Below are positions 47,423-58,951 of a DNA stretch of 64,000 nt, piece by piece. Positions within the stretch are counted from its first letter, which is position 1. Every line of letters starts with the position of its first letter. Under the pieces are notes generated by a model. It saw nothing but the letters and a program-made list of their open reading frames with translations. It ran no database searches and was not told the origin of the DNA. The position numbers and the translations under genes are program-made. Source of the DNA: Cryptomeria japonica (Eukaryota; Streptophyta; Pinopsida; Cupressales; Cupressaceae); the NCBI RefSeq assembly GCF_030272615.1, contig NC_081414.1, forward strand, positions 46,360,001 through 46,424,000. The letters run 5' to 3'.

Positions 47423-48825
47423 TGATGGTATGATGAATCAATAAGGATCTGGTCAACTACTGAGAGGGGGAGGGGGTGAATCAGTAGATAGAAAAATGAC
47501 ATAAACTTTTCACCAAACAAAAACAACCTCTCAAGACAAACTCAAAACTGACTGGTTCAAACACTGAACTACAAATTGCAATATCACTGTCAAGTAAACC
47601 GGTTGACTGTCATAACAGAGTAATAGTAAAACAAATTTGAAACTCACAAACCTTTTAACCAAAACATCCAAATACATTACTAACAAAATTAAAAGAATAT
47701 TTAATATTGTTGTCGGTCATCATATCATATCTAAGTGGATTTAACTATTAAGCAAATTAACCATATCAAACATAACCACAAAAACATTCACCACTTGACA
47801 CAATGATTTTGACGTGGAAACCCAAATGGGAAAAACCACAGTGGGGATGAATACCCACAAGTATTCTGAACTCTTCTAAAGTTTTCCCTGTTAGGATTCA
47901 AGCCTGTTAAAGCTTTACAATAAGTCATGTTAAGAACATATCTTATTAGGGACCACCCAGTTAAGGGATTCACTATAATGCCCTATTAGAAGCAATACCT
48001 TGTTAGGAGTAACCTTGGTAGAGGATTTGAAATCCAAGCTAATGGATCACCTAGTTAGAGGATTTAGATAACACTAAGCTTGTTAGAGCTTACCCGATTA
48101 AGGTATTTGACTGTTGTAATTATTAGAGAACAATAGGGGTTTGTTGATCTGGTGAATAGCACTACTCTGCTTGATCAGATCTTTTTCATGCTCCTATCTA
48201 CCTTTACACATACTGTAGATACATCATTTGGTTTGGCAACCAATCACTCTTACATTCAACCAAAATTGCCAACTCTACAACAAAACAATTCATCGACCTT
48301 ATAAACAAAACAATAGGTCAGTAACACATCACAAACCTAAGATCTCATAGAGATTACAAATAGATCGGTTCAAGTATGATTGTTGGACTATATAGCAATC
48401 ATTGCACATCATTCAAGACAACCTCGACTGCTCCTTGATCACCACTTCATCAAACTTTGTAACTCATCACGTGGTTTCCATTATATGCAATTAACTTATA
48501 CATTCCCAAGATAAAACCATTATCTCTATGCATCAAAAACCATTTGAAACTCTTCTTATACAACATGCATATGTGACATAATCATTACCACTCATCATTT
48601 GATCATAAACCAATACAACTGATTCACCAAGCTCCATCGATTAGGGTTTAACATATCAATAGGTAGGGTTTACCGATTGATCTCACTTCTTCTCTAGTAA
48701 TATTGGTTTCCTTCACAAGCTCTCCTACCTGCAAAACAACATTATTACAACATCATTACCAGTTATAATCTACATCAATGACAACATAAAAGTTCATCAA
48801 TGCAATCTTCATACAAGTTCCAACA
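47423..48825 (-). repeat. Copia-A 5' LTR (right), intact
   Basis: 1403 bp, TGATGGTATGATG to GTTCCAACA. It is followed by atata (48826-48830). It serves as the reference that proves the left LTR is split in three. Confidence 0.95.
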
Positions 48826-48912
48826 ATATAAACATGATTTCAACTTCCTTATAGTGGCAAATGCTTGTTTGTTTGTTTGTCTAGAGACTTCCTTGCAGGG
48901 TGACATTAACTA
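48826..48912. other. 87-bp host sequence between Copia-A and C3
   Basis: It starts with the Copia-A duplication atata and ends with the C3 duplication aacta (48908-48912). It contains a short tgtt repeat. No gene. Confidence 0.8.
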
Positions 48913-49722
48913 TGTTAGGATTAATGATAGTCCCAAAGATACTGAGAGGGTTGGTGAATTAGTATCTAACTAGTTTACATGATATTTAACCTTATTAAGA
49001 ACTTTGCATTCCAAAACAATGTACCGGTAAATAATAATTAATGCAATGAATAGGAACAATAAAGACATCATAGAAAACACACTATAACACAAGATCCTTA
49101 ATGAGGAAAATCGGTGTGGGAAAAATCTCGATGGGATTTGTGACCCACAATATTCACTCACTGGCCAATGAATAAATATTACTTACAATGAGGGGCGTGC
49201 ACATGCAAGAAGGCCAACTGCCTAGAGCCCACTGCTCAATAAGAGTCATACTAACTACAAAAGTGGATTATGAAATCCAATACAATGTACAACTTCAAAT
49301 CAGCATCAAGTATGCCAGGTTCAATACTGGTGTAAGCTCATTCAATAATCAAAACCTTCACTGTCAACTATAACTCCTTATACAAAATATTATCCATATA
49401 TTCTCTCCATGCATACTACCTTTTTACTCTTCTTACACAAAATGACCTATAAGGTCTCATACATATATATGAGTCTTTTACAATATGCCATGTCGGCTTT
49501 ACAAAAGATAATTACAATTAAATACAATAAACAAAATTTTATTCCCTGTTGGCTGGGGTGTCGGTATGCATTGTAGCCGCTGCCGGTGAAGTGCCTGTTG
49601 GTGTATGTAGATGTCTATGCCAGCGCCTGTCGGTGGCTTACCAGATGAATGCTAGTAGGTTTCCATATGGTTTCCATCAATGACAACACCAATTATTCTC
49701 ACAAGAGTGTAGAATCCCAACA
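48913..49722 (-). repeat. C3 3' LTR (left)
   Basis: 810 bp, TGTTAGGATTAATG to GAATCCCAACA. The outer end has gatactgagagggttggtg then aattagtatc, an inverted repeat around the G-rich U5 motif. It shares the cttgcacatgcaggaag and agagcmyactgctca words with the C4 LTR. Confidence 0.9.
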
Positions 49723-49961
49723 ATCTCCCCCTTTGGCATTGATGGCAACACTCATGAGAAAAATCCAAAAACTGTTTCCAAAAAGTGAGGTCCAAAAAGT
49801 TACCAAAAAGATGTGCTCCCCCTGAGCAGATGATCTCCTCTGATTAATCATTTTTCTCTATCCACTACTCCCCCTTTGACATCAATGACAAAGGTTGTCA
49901 AAAATTGTCAAACGAGTGCAAAAAAATGTCACCTCAAAGTTTGTAACTGGTTGGTTACAAT

Positions 49962-52900
49962 CTAAAATATGTCTGCCAAAACCAAGTTTAAACTCTGCAT
50001 GAATCTATTGTTGTCATTAAGGGTTGCCTTAGTTTGTTGGATCGTGCCAATGAGATGATGCATGTGCTCTTCCAGTGATCTTTCTCCTTGCAATAATGCC
50101 TTAGAGATCTCATTTCTCAAAGAGATAAGGTTATCCAACTTAGGACCAAGTTTATACTTAAGTTCTCTAGCATTAGCCTTAATCCTTGCCTTTTCTTTCT
50201 CAAAATTCTCTAATTTCTCCTCAAAACCTGCTATTTCCTGCTCAATAACTAATATAGGTTTGGATGAACCAATTATGTTATCAACTATGTCATCTATCTC
50301 CTTCTGTACTCTACTTATCTCATTTTCAATGTCCTGTGTTAATAGATGTGGTTTGCATGTTTCTCTGTACAACTCTTTATATTCCAAAATTATAGTATTC
50401 AGTGTTGGTAAAAGTGTGTTTATCTATTCTGTGCACTTCTTTATTCTGTCCTCAAAGAATTTATCCTTTTCCTTTTCAACTTTCTCTTTGAAGGTGTCCT
50501 CATTCACCTTATCAACCATTATTACACTGTTAGTAATAAATTTGGACAATGTGTCCAACTTACCTAAAGAATCCTTTACATGATCTATATTACATTTCGG
50601 TGCAATCAATTTAAGAATTGGTATTGTGTCATCAATTGCTTTGTAAGCCAATGCATTACAGTCAATTATCTTCTTGATAGAGTCCAAGAGTACCTCTGTC
50701 ACATTAGTAGGCCTGAATTCACTTAATGAAGTACCAGATATCTGACCAACTACCTTAATTACCTTTGTGCTTCCCGCATTAGTAATCATTTTTCTTGTAT
50801 TATCCTCCAGTGGATCAGTTTGAGTTTGCATTTCAACTAGTAAAGGTTTTTCTGATTGCTTACGTATCTCAGTGATTACTAGTTTCACTACCTCAATATG
50901 AACCTCTGCTTTTGTAGGTTTCTTTGTCAGTTTCTCTATGTGCTCAACTATCGATATCTCAGTCTCAGTAGGTTTCTCAGTGTTAATATCTATACTTCCA
51001 GTATTCATTCCAGTGTCCAATGGTTGTTCAATTTGTAATGATTGCTCATTTTGCTTTGTTTGGATCTCAACCTCAACAACTTCTGCTGGTTGCTCTGCAA
51101 TGTTTCCACTGTTAGCAATGTTATCCTTAACCTTTGTATTATCCTTATCCATGACAATGTTTACTTCCTGAGTATCAACATTCATGGTGAATAGTATTTC
51201 AGATTCATGATTAGTGTCATCATGTGTTATACCTACACTGTTAGTAACTAGTGGATCATCAGTATGTACCGGTGCAGTGTCCAAGGGTGGTGGTAAGTTG
51301 CCAGTTATCTTGATGTTCGGTATTCCACCAACTTTACCTTTCCCTTTGTCCTTATCCTTCTGATAAACTTTGAATGTTTTCTTCAGTCTGTTCAATTCCT
51401 CTTGTTTTTCCTTTTCCACAAAAAAGATATCCCAATTATCAGCAGTCTCCTCCACAATCTCATTTATTCTACCTGCCATCAAACTTACTTGTTGGTGACC
51501 ACTAGCAAAAATAGATCTGTTGGCTTCACAAATCAGGTCATCAATCTCCTCTTTTAAGTTAACCGGATGTGCAGCTAGAATTTTTCTAACTTTAAGTTTC
51601 TTGTCCAATTCCATTATTGCAATCCTCTTTGCATCTAATCTTCTATATAGTTCATTAGGCAAGTCATCTACAACTTCAATTAAAAATTTCTTGTATATAT
51701 CCAGATGTAGAATTATACTGTTTTCAATGCTTTCCTTTTCTGAATCATTGAATGTGCTATACAATTTACTCACATTTGCCAAACTACCATCATCAGTTAT
51801 TTCATATAACAAATTATCCAATGGAGGTATAACCGGTTTCTGTTTCTTCTTGGGAGTCAGTTTCTTAACCGGTTGCCTTAGTGCCTATGTTTCTTCCTTA
51901 AACTCCTTGTTCTTTTGGGTGGAGGAGAGGGTATCGGTGAAGGTTTTCTCTTCCTTTCAACTCTTTTGAATTCAACTGGTATCTCACTATCAGAAGATGT
52001 GCCAACCGGTGAAATTTGTGCCTCTGGTTGTAGTCCTTCCAGCTCACTAGCCGATATACCAGTAATGTTCAAAACATTTTCTTTGATTTCCTTTACCTGC
52101 TTAGAAGCATCTCTTATATACTTTTCTCTTCTCTTCCTTTTCTTCATTGTTTGTATGTTACTTTCAATTGTTTCTGCACTACCAAAAACTTCTTCTGTTG
52201 GTTCTCTTGGTGCATCTAACAAATCTTTTGCATAAGTCTCAATAATGTTGAGATCTACCTTATAACCCATTTTTGTTACCCATAAAGTTCTAGGAAGTAC
52301 CGCTTCCATCCATGTCTCATTTTTCTTGATGACAAAACTGATTTCTTTGTCATATTTATCCACTACACTCTGCGGTAGTCTTTCTCTAGTTTTCATTTTG
52401 GCTTGAAAAGCTTTAAAGTATTCAGTGATGTTGTTTTCCTTAGTAGTACCCATGCTGGTGAGAGCTTCCTATAATTGTTTGCCTACCGCTATGTCATATT
52501 CAAAGTCTTTCTATCCTATACCGGGGATTTCCTTGGTGAAATATAGCATTAAGCATACTAAGAGATTACCAAAACAAAATGTCCCTTTCTTATCACCTTT
52601 TATCTTTTTCAAATTATCTATGAGTTCATCCTTCAGCCATTCACACACATCTATTTTTGCATCATTGTTGACCATTTCATGTGCACTATTAATGCAAAGA
52701 CTAGAAATTGAATTAAGTCTATTTGCATGTGTAGTCTTGTAACCAAGTATCATACTTATGAATCTCACATCAATGTCCTCGATGTCATTTACTCTTAGAG
52801 ATCTACTATCTGATGTTGCTCTGGTTAGGGTCATGACTTTGTTGTTAGGAACCTTCTTTGTTTTGTCTGGTCTGCTATCAATTGAGGGTAAACCTGTTAC

Positions 52901-53317
52901 TGCCCTAATTGTTTTTCGGGTGAATTTGAAGATAGAGTCTAACCAAAGAAATTATCCATGTGCCCTACTTAGGACAATTCTCACTACTTCCTCCAAAAAT
53001 TCAAGGATGTTCAATATTTCAGAAAAACCTAAAGTCTCCACAATCTTGTGCTTAGGTTTGACAGTGCCATTTTCATCACAAATTACGGTTCTAAACATTT
53101 TTAACAACTCCTTAGAACCTAATTCTTCAATGTTGTAGTGAATATATATCCTAGGGTCTTCAGCATAAGCTGCACCTTTAGGAATCTTCGAAAATGTGCC
53201 TATGGAATCATCTTGCTTAGCTACTTCAGGAATAATTTTGAATATGGGCCTAGGGTGTTTTATATTTTCCACGATAGTAGGGTTTGCAATAAATTCGGGA
53301 GCAAAAGAAGAAGCCAT
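49962..53317 (-). pseudogene. C3 large ORF of unknown function (about 1,120 codons)
   Basis: It begins MASSFAPEFIANPTIVENI at 53317 and ends LNLVLADIF at 49962. The N-terminal 250 residues look globular (IGTFSKIPKGAAYAEDPRIY, FLWLDSIFKF, SDSRSLRVNDIEDIDVRFI, NLLVCLMLYFTKEIPGIG). Next come a basic segment (KKRKRREKY, KRVERKRKPSPIPSPPPKR), a helical block (LHLDIYKKFLIEVVDDLP, LYRRLDAKRIAIMELD), a Thr/Glu/Val-rich low-complexity linker, and a C-terminal coiled coil (50387-49962). C4 has the same blocks in the same order. There are few breaks: stops near 52950, 52515, 52470, 51878 and 50424, and one frameshift near 51.85 kb. I do not recognise the family. The position after gag suggests a replaced pol or an env-like/transduced gene. 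Confidence 0.7.
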
Positions 53318-53398
53318 TTGAAAAATACCTTTAGCTGCTTGATAATGTCTGAATGCTTGAAAGAAATTGCTTCACACCTTCACCTTGAACACCTTCAC

Positions 53399-53590
53399 TC
53401 AGATTTCATGCTTTTTGCTAATTTGAATGCCTGGTGAATAAAAAATGAGGGAAAATCGATGATTTATAATGACTTTTCCTTCAACAACTGCATTAAATGC
53501 TCGCCGATTAAGTGAAAACTTAACATATCTGCCAGTAAAGAAGAAATCTATCTTCTCACCATTGCCGAGGGTAATCTTCATGATATTCAA
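53399..53590 (-). CDS. Short unknown ORF between gag-like region and large ORF of C3
   Basis: 63 codons: MNIMKITLGNGEKIDFFFTG, then RYVKFSLNRRAFNAVVEG. In C4 the same position (from 63510) starts MKVHLAHDYETDIRR and is soon closed by a stop. A counterpart at the same place supports a real reading frame, perhaps the start of the second protein before decay. It has no known motif. Confidence 0.35.
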   Translation of the reverse strand: MNIMKITLGNGEKIDFFFTGRYVKFSLNRRAFNAVVEGKVIINHRFSLIFYSPGIQISKKHEI

Positions 53591-53716
53591 TTCACTGCAA
53601 TACCCCCAAAGGGTTACTTCTCAGTGGGCTAAAGAATCTCCTGTCGGTGGAGTAATACTTTCTTTTACTGGTGAAGAAATAGTCTCATCAACATTCTGAT
53701 CTCTTTATCTATTCCA

Positions 53717-54724
53717 TTATTTTGAAAATTCTTTCTTTACCTCATCTGCCTTTTCTTTACCTTTCAAACTGGGTCCTTTATTATTTGTGGGTGAAGTCTT
53801 GCTTCTACAAATTTTTGCAATATGTCCAATTTTGTTACAAGCATAACAAGTCACATTATTCTTCTGAATAGCCTTTCTATATTCGATGTCGGTTTGTGTT
53901 CTGCATTGATTAGATAAGTGCCCAAATCTTCCACAAACATAACATCTCACATTCATTCTGTAGTTTTCTGAATTATGACCAACTTTGTTGCATTTGGAAC
54001 ATTGACCGGTGGGTGCATTAGTGTTCTGATTGTTTCTATATCTACACTAATTTTCTCTATAACCATACTTTTTACAGTTAAAGCATTTCCCATTAAATTT
54101 GTAAGCATTTGGTTGTCTTACTGGTTTATTGTGATCATGATTGTTTGCGGTACTAGAACTTTCTCCAACTTCAAATCCAAGTCCATTAGTATCTCCATTA
54201 GGTTTCTGACTTTTTCAGCATGTTATCAAATTCCTCTGAACTTTTCTTAAATTTCTCTTTGTGTTGATTTGCAGTAGCCAACTCATTTTCCAAAATTCTT
54301 TTTTGTCTCAAAAGTTCAGTTTTATCATGTTGCATGTGAATCGGATCTGTCTTCAACATACCATTTTCATGACTAAGTCTTAGATTTTCATTTCCAGCAT
54401 CTTTGAGTCTCCTAGTTAAGTCATCTTCATTCTTCTTCCTGTCTTTACAAAATCTCATAGTCATATCTTGCATTCCATTCCTCATAGTACTATTTCTTGT
54501 CTCAACTTGTTCACAAGTTCATTAAGAGTTTCCTTTTCATCATTATCACTCTGCATCTTCTCATGAAGTTATTTTCTTTTATTTCGAGCTATAGTAAGAT
54601 TCTCCTAAAGTCCTTGAATGAATTCTTGTGCAGTCCTTAGATCATCTTCAAGTTTTATATTCTTCAACTTTTTTGCATTATAGTCTACAAGAGATCCTTC
54701 CAATTGTTTTCTTAGGTTCTCCAT
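53717..54724 (-). pseudogene. C3 gag-like region: coiled coil plus four CCHC zinc knuckles
   Basis: It starts at the ATG at 54724 (MENLRKQLEGSLVDYNAK). The first 170 residues are a charged coiled coil (LTRRLKDAGNENLRLSHE, LLRQKRILENELATANQHK). A frameshift near 54190 leads to four zinc knuckles. The first (CFNCKKYGYRENxC) and the second (CSKCNKVGHNSENY) have lost a ligand; the third (CYVCGRFGHLSNQC) and the fourth (CYACNKIGHIAKIC) are complete. CCHC knuckles bind element RNA for packaging. The copia capsid core seen in Copia-A is not recognisable here, so this may be only the nucleocapsid end. Confidence 0.75.
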
Positions 54725-54781
54725 CTATACTGGTGTCAGAATCTTCCTCAAGCTGTTAGGCTTTTGAAAATAGACAACCAG

Positions 54782-54795
54782 GTTCTGATACCAAT
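54782..54795 (-). promoter_or_regulatory. C3 primer-binding site
   Basis: The minus strand AATTGGTATCAGAACC lies next to the end of the terminal repeat. It matches the initiator-methionine tRNA site TGGTATCAGAGC except near its end. Confidence 0.8.
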
Positions 54796-54873
54796 TGCTA
54801 GGATTAATGATAGTCCCAAAGATACTGATTCACCCCCCTCTCAGTATCTTCCGGACTATCATTAATCCTAACA
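54796..54873. repeat. C3 right terminus: 33-bp inverted repeat replacing the 5' LTR
   Basis: Arm 1 (54796-54828) starts tgctaggattaatgatag and ends gatactga. The loop is ttcacccccctc. Arm 2 (54841-54873) starts tcagtatc and ends cattaatcctaaca. The arms pair at 30 of 33 positions. Both match the outer end of the left LTR. Next to it is the perfect duplication aacta. A normal 5' LTR of about 810 bp is absent. Confidence 0.9.
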
Positions 54874-54889
54874 AACTATACATGTACAT

Positions 54890-55160
54890 GTATTTGTATT
54901 TGTATTTGTATTTGTATATGTGTGTGTGTATATCATACATATACATACATACATATATGTCTGTGTACTTGTAAGTCCTTGTACATGTACTTATTGTCAT
55001 AGTATGAGCCGGGAGCCTTTATGTGCACACCCTATCTTGAAAGGTCCACAAGAACCCACAAATTTAGAGAACCTTGTTGCTTTACATCCTCATGGTTTAT
55101 TTAGTTTCACATACATACACATATATATGTATATATGTACACACACACACACACATATAT
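54890..55160. repeat. Short microsatellites around a unique stretch
   Basis: (tttgta)n at 54891-54915, gtgtgtgta and tacata at 54916-54960, then tatatgtatata and (AC)n at 55115-55157. The 92-codon frame across them is an artefact. Confidence 0.8.
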
Positions 55161-56929
55161 CCTCGTGGTGCATCCTATCTCATTTCAAATTAGCTTAGAC
55201 TGCAATTTCCATTATTTTACACTTCTTGTTGGTTGCGTTGTGTACATGTGCATATCGATGTTCAATATGGACTACAAGTGTTCACTAATTTAAATATTTC
55301 AGAATTCATTTAGCATTCACTTATGTTGCAATGTGTAGAATTATGTTTTACATCCTTTCATCCTATTAAAGTTTTATAGTTTTCAAATGTGTTGCATTGT
55401 GTATAAATGTGTTGTACATCCTTACATCATATGAAACCTTTTATTGTATTCAGTTATGTTGCATTGTAACAATTTAGACTGAATTGTATATATGTGACAT
55501 ACTTTAATACTTGTTAGCCCCGATTTTAAATTTGGAAAATTTTGAAATTTTGGCATTTGAAATCTTGCATGTGATAATTGTTGGTTTAGAAGGTTTCTTA
55601 TCATCCAAAAATTCTTAGTTTCCTATAATTATAGAATGGAATCATGCTAATCGAGAATTGCCAAAAATAAAAGCTTTTATTTTGGTAGAAATCGAGGTGA
55701 TGAGTATCCATCTCGTTCAAGACAATGTTCCACTCCAAGTACTTGCGAAGTCAATTCCAAACATGGACAAAGGCATGTTGGATTGGTCTTTAAACTATGT
55801 TGCCAAAGTGGCTTAGGTTTCTAACACAAGTTGTGTAAACTTCATCAAATGTCGGTAGCAAGAGAAGGTTAACTCTAATCGGCCTACTGCTAAGCTAAAT
55901 AAAGAATAAAAGAAGCTAATTCAATCAACTCACAAGCATACCCAAAACTACCTATGTGGAAGCCTTCAACAATAGTTTGGATACATTGACAAGTTGGTTA
56001 ACTTTATAAAGAGGTCAATGTATATTAACCTATCAAGTTGTTTCACTTTCCAAAGCGACCATAGTGAGTTTCTTCAGTTTTGAAAGGGACCGATAAAGAT
56101 ATTAAAGGGGATAATCTAGATCGATTCACTCCATCACCCATATTAATCGGGAACTTAGCTTGGTCAAGTTTTACTTTCTCATCGGTAACTTATGGCCCTT
56201 TCACAAATCACCGATGAAGTGAAGATGCACTTGGGTTCATTATCCATTCAAATTTTAGCAACTTGTGGCACTTTAGAAACTTGCTGAAGAGGTGAAGATT
56301 AGGTTGAGAAGGCTCATTCATTCCATCACCCACACTTATCGATAATTTAGGGGACATCAAATAAAGTTAGCTCCCTTTTGAAGATTTGATTATTTTTATC
56401 GATGAGTTGGCCCACTTGTGCAAAACATCGAAACTTTGAAACAGTTGTTATGGTGAACTCATCAATATTATCAGCGGCAACAAGGGTGTTACTGGAAAGT
56501 TTATGTTGTTATGAAAGCCGTCAAAGAAGAGAAATTTATTGGCTTCTATCAAGAGTCAAAATCATTGTCCGTCACTTTGCAAAGTTTTGAAAGTATCTGA
56601 CAACATTGATGAATGAATACGATAATATGGTGAGACAACTTAATTTCCAAAGCACCCACATGGCTATGATCGACAACTTGGCCAAGTTCATAAAGTAGCC
56701 ATCATCATTCACAAATTATCAACTCTATTAGCAAGTTAGCCAATTTCATAAAGCTTGCAAAGAAGCCAATATATTCTCGTTCATCAAGAATTAATTATTA
56801 TAACTGATTTTGAAAGGACTTCAGAAACTTTCAAGAAAATGAAGAGTTCGCATATCATGGAATATAAATCACAGGTCATTTACAAGATGTATTTGGTGAC
56901 TATGTTCTAACAACTTTCAAGAAGATGCA
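55161..56929. other. Intergenic DNA, no gene seen
   Basis: No frame above 62 codons and no recognisable motif. Words such as ccgatgaagtgaagat and atcacccacactaatcg recur loosely at 56090-56350, but no clear unit emerges. It may include the decayed upstream part of the PPR pseudogene. Confidence 0.4.
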
Positions 56930-57740
56930 ATAAGCAGGAGTAGTGTCAAATTTCATGGCCTTACTTAGCACCCTCCCTGCCTACACACAATGGGAGCATT
57001 TGAACTTATATGTATACAAAATGTGGAATGAGTAGGCAAGGCACCTGAATCATTTGAATGTTACTTCAAGGAGATACGATCTCACGGGAATCCATGACTT
57101 CACAATATGCAAAAATGGCCTATAGCCTACTTAACAACAACACCTCAAAGAAATTTATCTCCTACAATGCAATGATTGGAGAATGCACAAAAAAGACATG
57201 TTGAATTTTGAATCATATACAAAGCATCTGAAATGTCTAGCAAAACACATCAAAGTAATGTGGTCTCCTGAAATGCACGCAAAATACAAAGTTGTAGTTG
57301 TAGATCTAAAATCCACCACCTTTGTAAGCAATGAAAAGCGTTGAAACAACGTGTGAGAAATTATAGTTTTGTGGAATACAATGATCGAAATAATGTACAC
57401 AAAATAGAATTTGGTCAGATGTTATGTTAGACACGCATCAAAAATGTGAAATCACAGGGTACGTTGTTGTCCAACAGTTTGATTCAATTCTTAAAGAGAT
57501 GTCATCCCATTAGATGCAAATATTGCAGTTTGTGCCAAATGAACTTGTTGAAAAAGTTTTAGAAACTTAGCAAGTGTAATTGGTAGGTGTAAAAACCGAC
57601 CTTGTAACTGAAAAGAAAAACATCCTCGTTGCCTGCACAAAAATTGGAGTAAAGACAAGGTGTGAGCAGTTTGACAGCCTGCCTCAAAAAAATGATATTA
57701 CATCGACTACAATGATTATAGTGAATGCACGAGAATTGTG
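56930..57740 (+). pseudogene. Decayed pentatricopeptide-repeat (PPR) gene
   Basis: Matches to the PLS-type PPR pattern lie in order but in shifting frames. TLPAYTQWEHLNLYVYKM (56970-57025) compares with lpAC..LE.G...H. APESFECYFKEIRSHGNP (57042-57095) compares with ALeiFkqMq..G.kP. Then follow KKFISYNAMIGECTKK (about 57145-57190), IVLWNTMIEIMYTK (about 57365-57405) and KTRCEQFDSLPQKNDITST (57650-57710). Three copies of the SWNAMIxGY signature are recognisable, 215 and 330 bp apart, where an intact gene has about 300. There are many stops. Intact members edit or process organelle RNA. The fragment at 18285-19260 is on the other strand. Confidence 0.6.
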
Positions 57741-58093
57741 AATGAAATTTATGTCTTGTGAATGTAGTTTAGAGTCCTTTAATATACATGTGTAGCTAGA
57801 TGTAAAGGATGCATAAAAATACCATGTTAAAGCCAAAGAAGCAAAAGGAGGTTTTAAATGAAGATGTGGTAGGTATAGTGCCAAGTTTTGAAAACTTTTT
57901 CTAGCATGTAGCCTGTATCAAGTGGTGAGATTAAATCTTTGCGCATTGGATGGGTTTTCTTTCTTTCCAAGTCAACTCAATGGAATTGAAGGAAATAATG
58001 TCAATAGAGATTATTGGGTACACAATCAAGAGTTCATGATAGAAAAGTGATATAACAAAACCAATAACTTGGTTTTCATCAAAGTCACAAGTT
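57741..58093. other. Intergenic DNA, no gene seen
   Basis: No supported feature. Confidence 0.4.
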
Positions 58094-58935
58094 TGAAGAT
58101 CTTTTTTTGTAAAAGTGACTTAAGTCACTTATTGTAACTTAAGTCTCTAGTTATTCTAAGCATTGTCTTAGGTAGTTATCCTAAGTGGATTAGCCAGGTA
58201 GTTATCCTAAGTAGTTAGATTAAGTAGTTGTGCAAGGTAGTTATTCTCTCAAGCTTATAAATACAAGGCTTTTTCATTGTAAAGAGGGAGACTCTTATGG
58301 AGGGGAAATTCTGTAGAACTTTTAGTTTCACATCTTGTACTCAAAGCTTTTGGACCTGTATATTTTTCAAAAGAATAACAAATAATGTGTTTGATTCGTA
58401 TGTCTGGAATGTGTTTATGAGTTATGATTATCAATCTCTCGTATATTAAATTTATAATCCTTTTGTGTATTGGTGGAATCCATTATTTTTTAATTCCAAA
58501 ATATATGCAATTGAAGAAACACATCATTTCTTGGTATCTTGAATTGTATGTTTTAGTACAACTTATTTCTTCGTATGTTGAGGTTTATTGTCTTTCTTTC
58601 ATCATCATTTCATATGAAAAATATATCTTGTGCTTAAACCCCCTTTACAGTTGTTATTCATCATAAATCTCAAATGGTATCCGTATGTCTTTTGTTGGGG
58701 TTTTCGTTGGTTATCATTCTTTAGTTTTGTGTTTTCTCCTTTATGTACTTTCAGGTTAAAAGTACATAAAAATCCCAATACCCCCATCATACGAGGGAGT
58801 TGCCCCTCTCAAACACAAAGGAAGATTGTGGCCTCAACACAATATCTCCAACTGTTGGAATGGTTGTCACTACTCTTCGGGCTAACAGGGTCATATTTGG
58901 TGAATCAATTACAGTGAAAAATCTATTTACCAACA
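58094..58935 (+). mobile_element. LTR copy, plus orientation, same family as 16821-17692
   Basis: It starts TGAAGATC, has a TATA box at 58256, and ends CTATTTACCAACA. It resembles 17692-16821 (minus) through most of its length. The flanking five bases (aagtt and atact) do not match, so it is a fragment or its ends are misplaced. It lies 16 bp from the C4 LTR. Confidence 0.55.
58256..58263 (+). promoter_or_regulatory. TATA box of the 58-kb LTR
   Basis: TATAAATA inside cttataaatacaaggc. The copy at 17.5 kb has the weaker tgtaaatacaaggc at the same place. Confidence 0.5.
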
Positions 58936-58951
58936 ATACTATTAAAGCTTT

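Larger units (their letters stand above)
20973..48825 (-). mobile_element. Copia-A: Ty1/copia element containing two nested insertions
   Basis: The left end TGATGGTATGATG (20973) and the right LTR start TGATGGTATGATG (47423) are identical. Both LTRs end TCCAACA or GCCAACA. The target duplication atata is perfect (20968-20972 and 48826-48830). The right LTR (1403 bp) is whole. The left LTR survives in three pieces (20973-21446, 24045-24892, 43518-43594), split by Copia-B and G1. The internal region 43595-47422 reads on the minus strand as gag, protease, integrase, RT, which is the Ty1/copia order. The RNase H end is missing. The U5 motif gagagggggagggggtgaat near 47460 and the polypurine tract next to 43594 fit copia. 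All domains carry stops or frameshifts. Confidence 0.95.
48913..54873 (-). mobile_element. C3: copia-like non-autonomous element with a large unknown ORF
   Basis: The left LTR is 48913-49722; the perfect target duplication aacta lies at 48908-48912 and 54874-54878. A polypurine tract (GCCAAAGGGGGAGAT on the minus strand) follows the left LTR. A copia-type primer site (TTGGTATCAGAACC) is at 54795-54782. The order on the minus strand is a coiled-coil and zinc-knuckle gag-like region, a short ORF, and a frame of about 1,120 codons. I see no protease, RT, RNase H or integrase, so pol had to come from another copia element. The right end is a fold-back, not an LTR. C4 is a relative with the same layout. 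Confidence 0.85.

Noticed and set aside
54796-54873. Rho-independent terminator or regulatory hairpin
   Set aside because: It is built from two copies of the LTR end and sits exactly at the element border with a target duplication.
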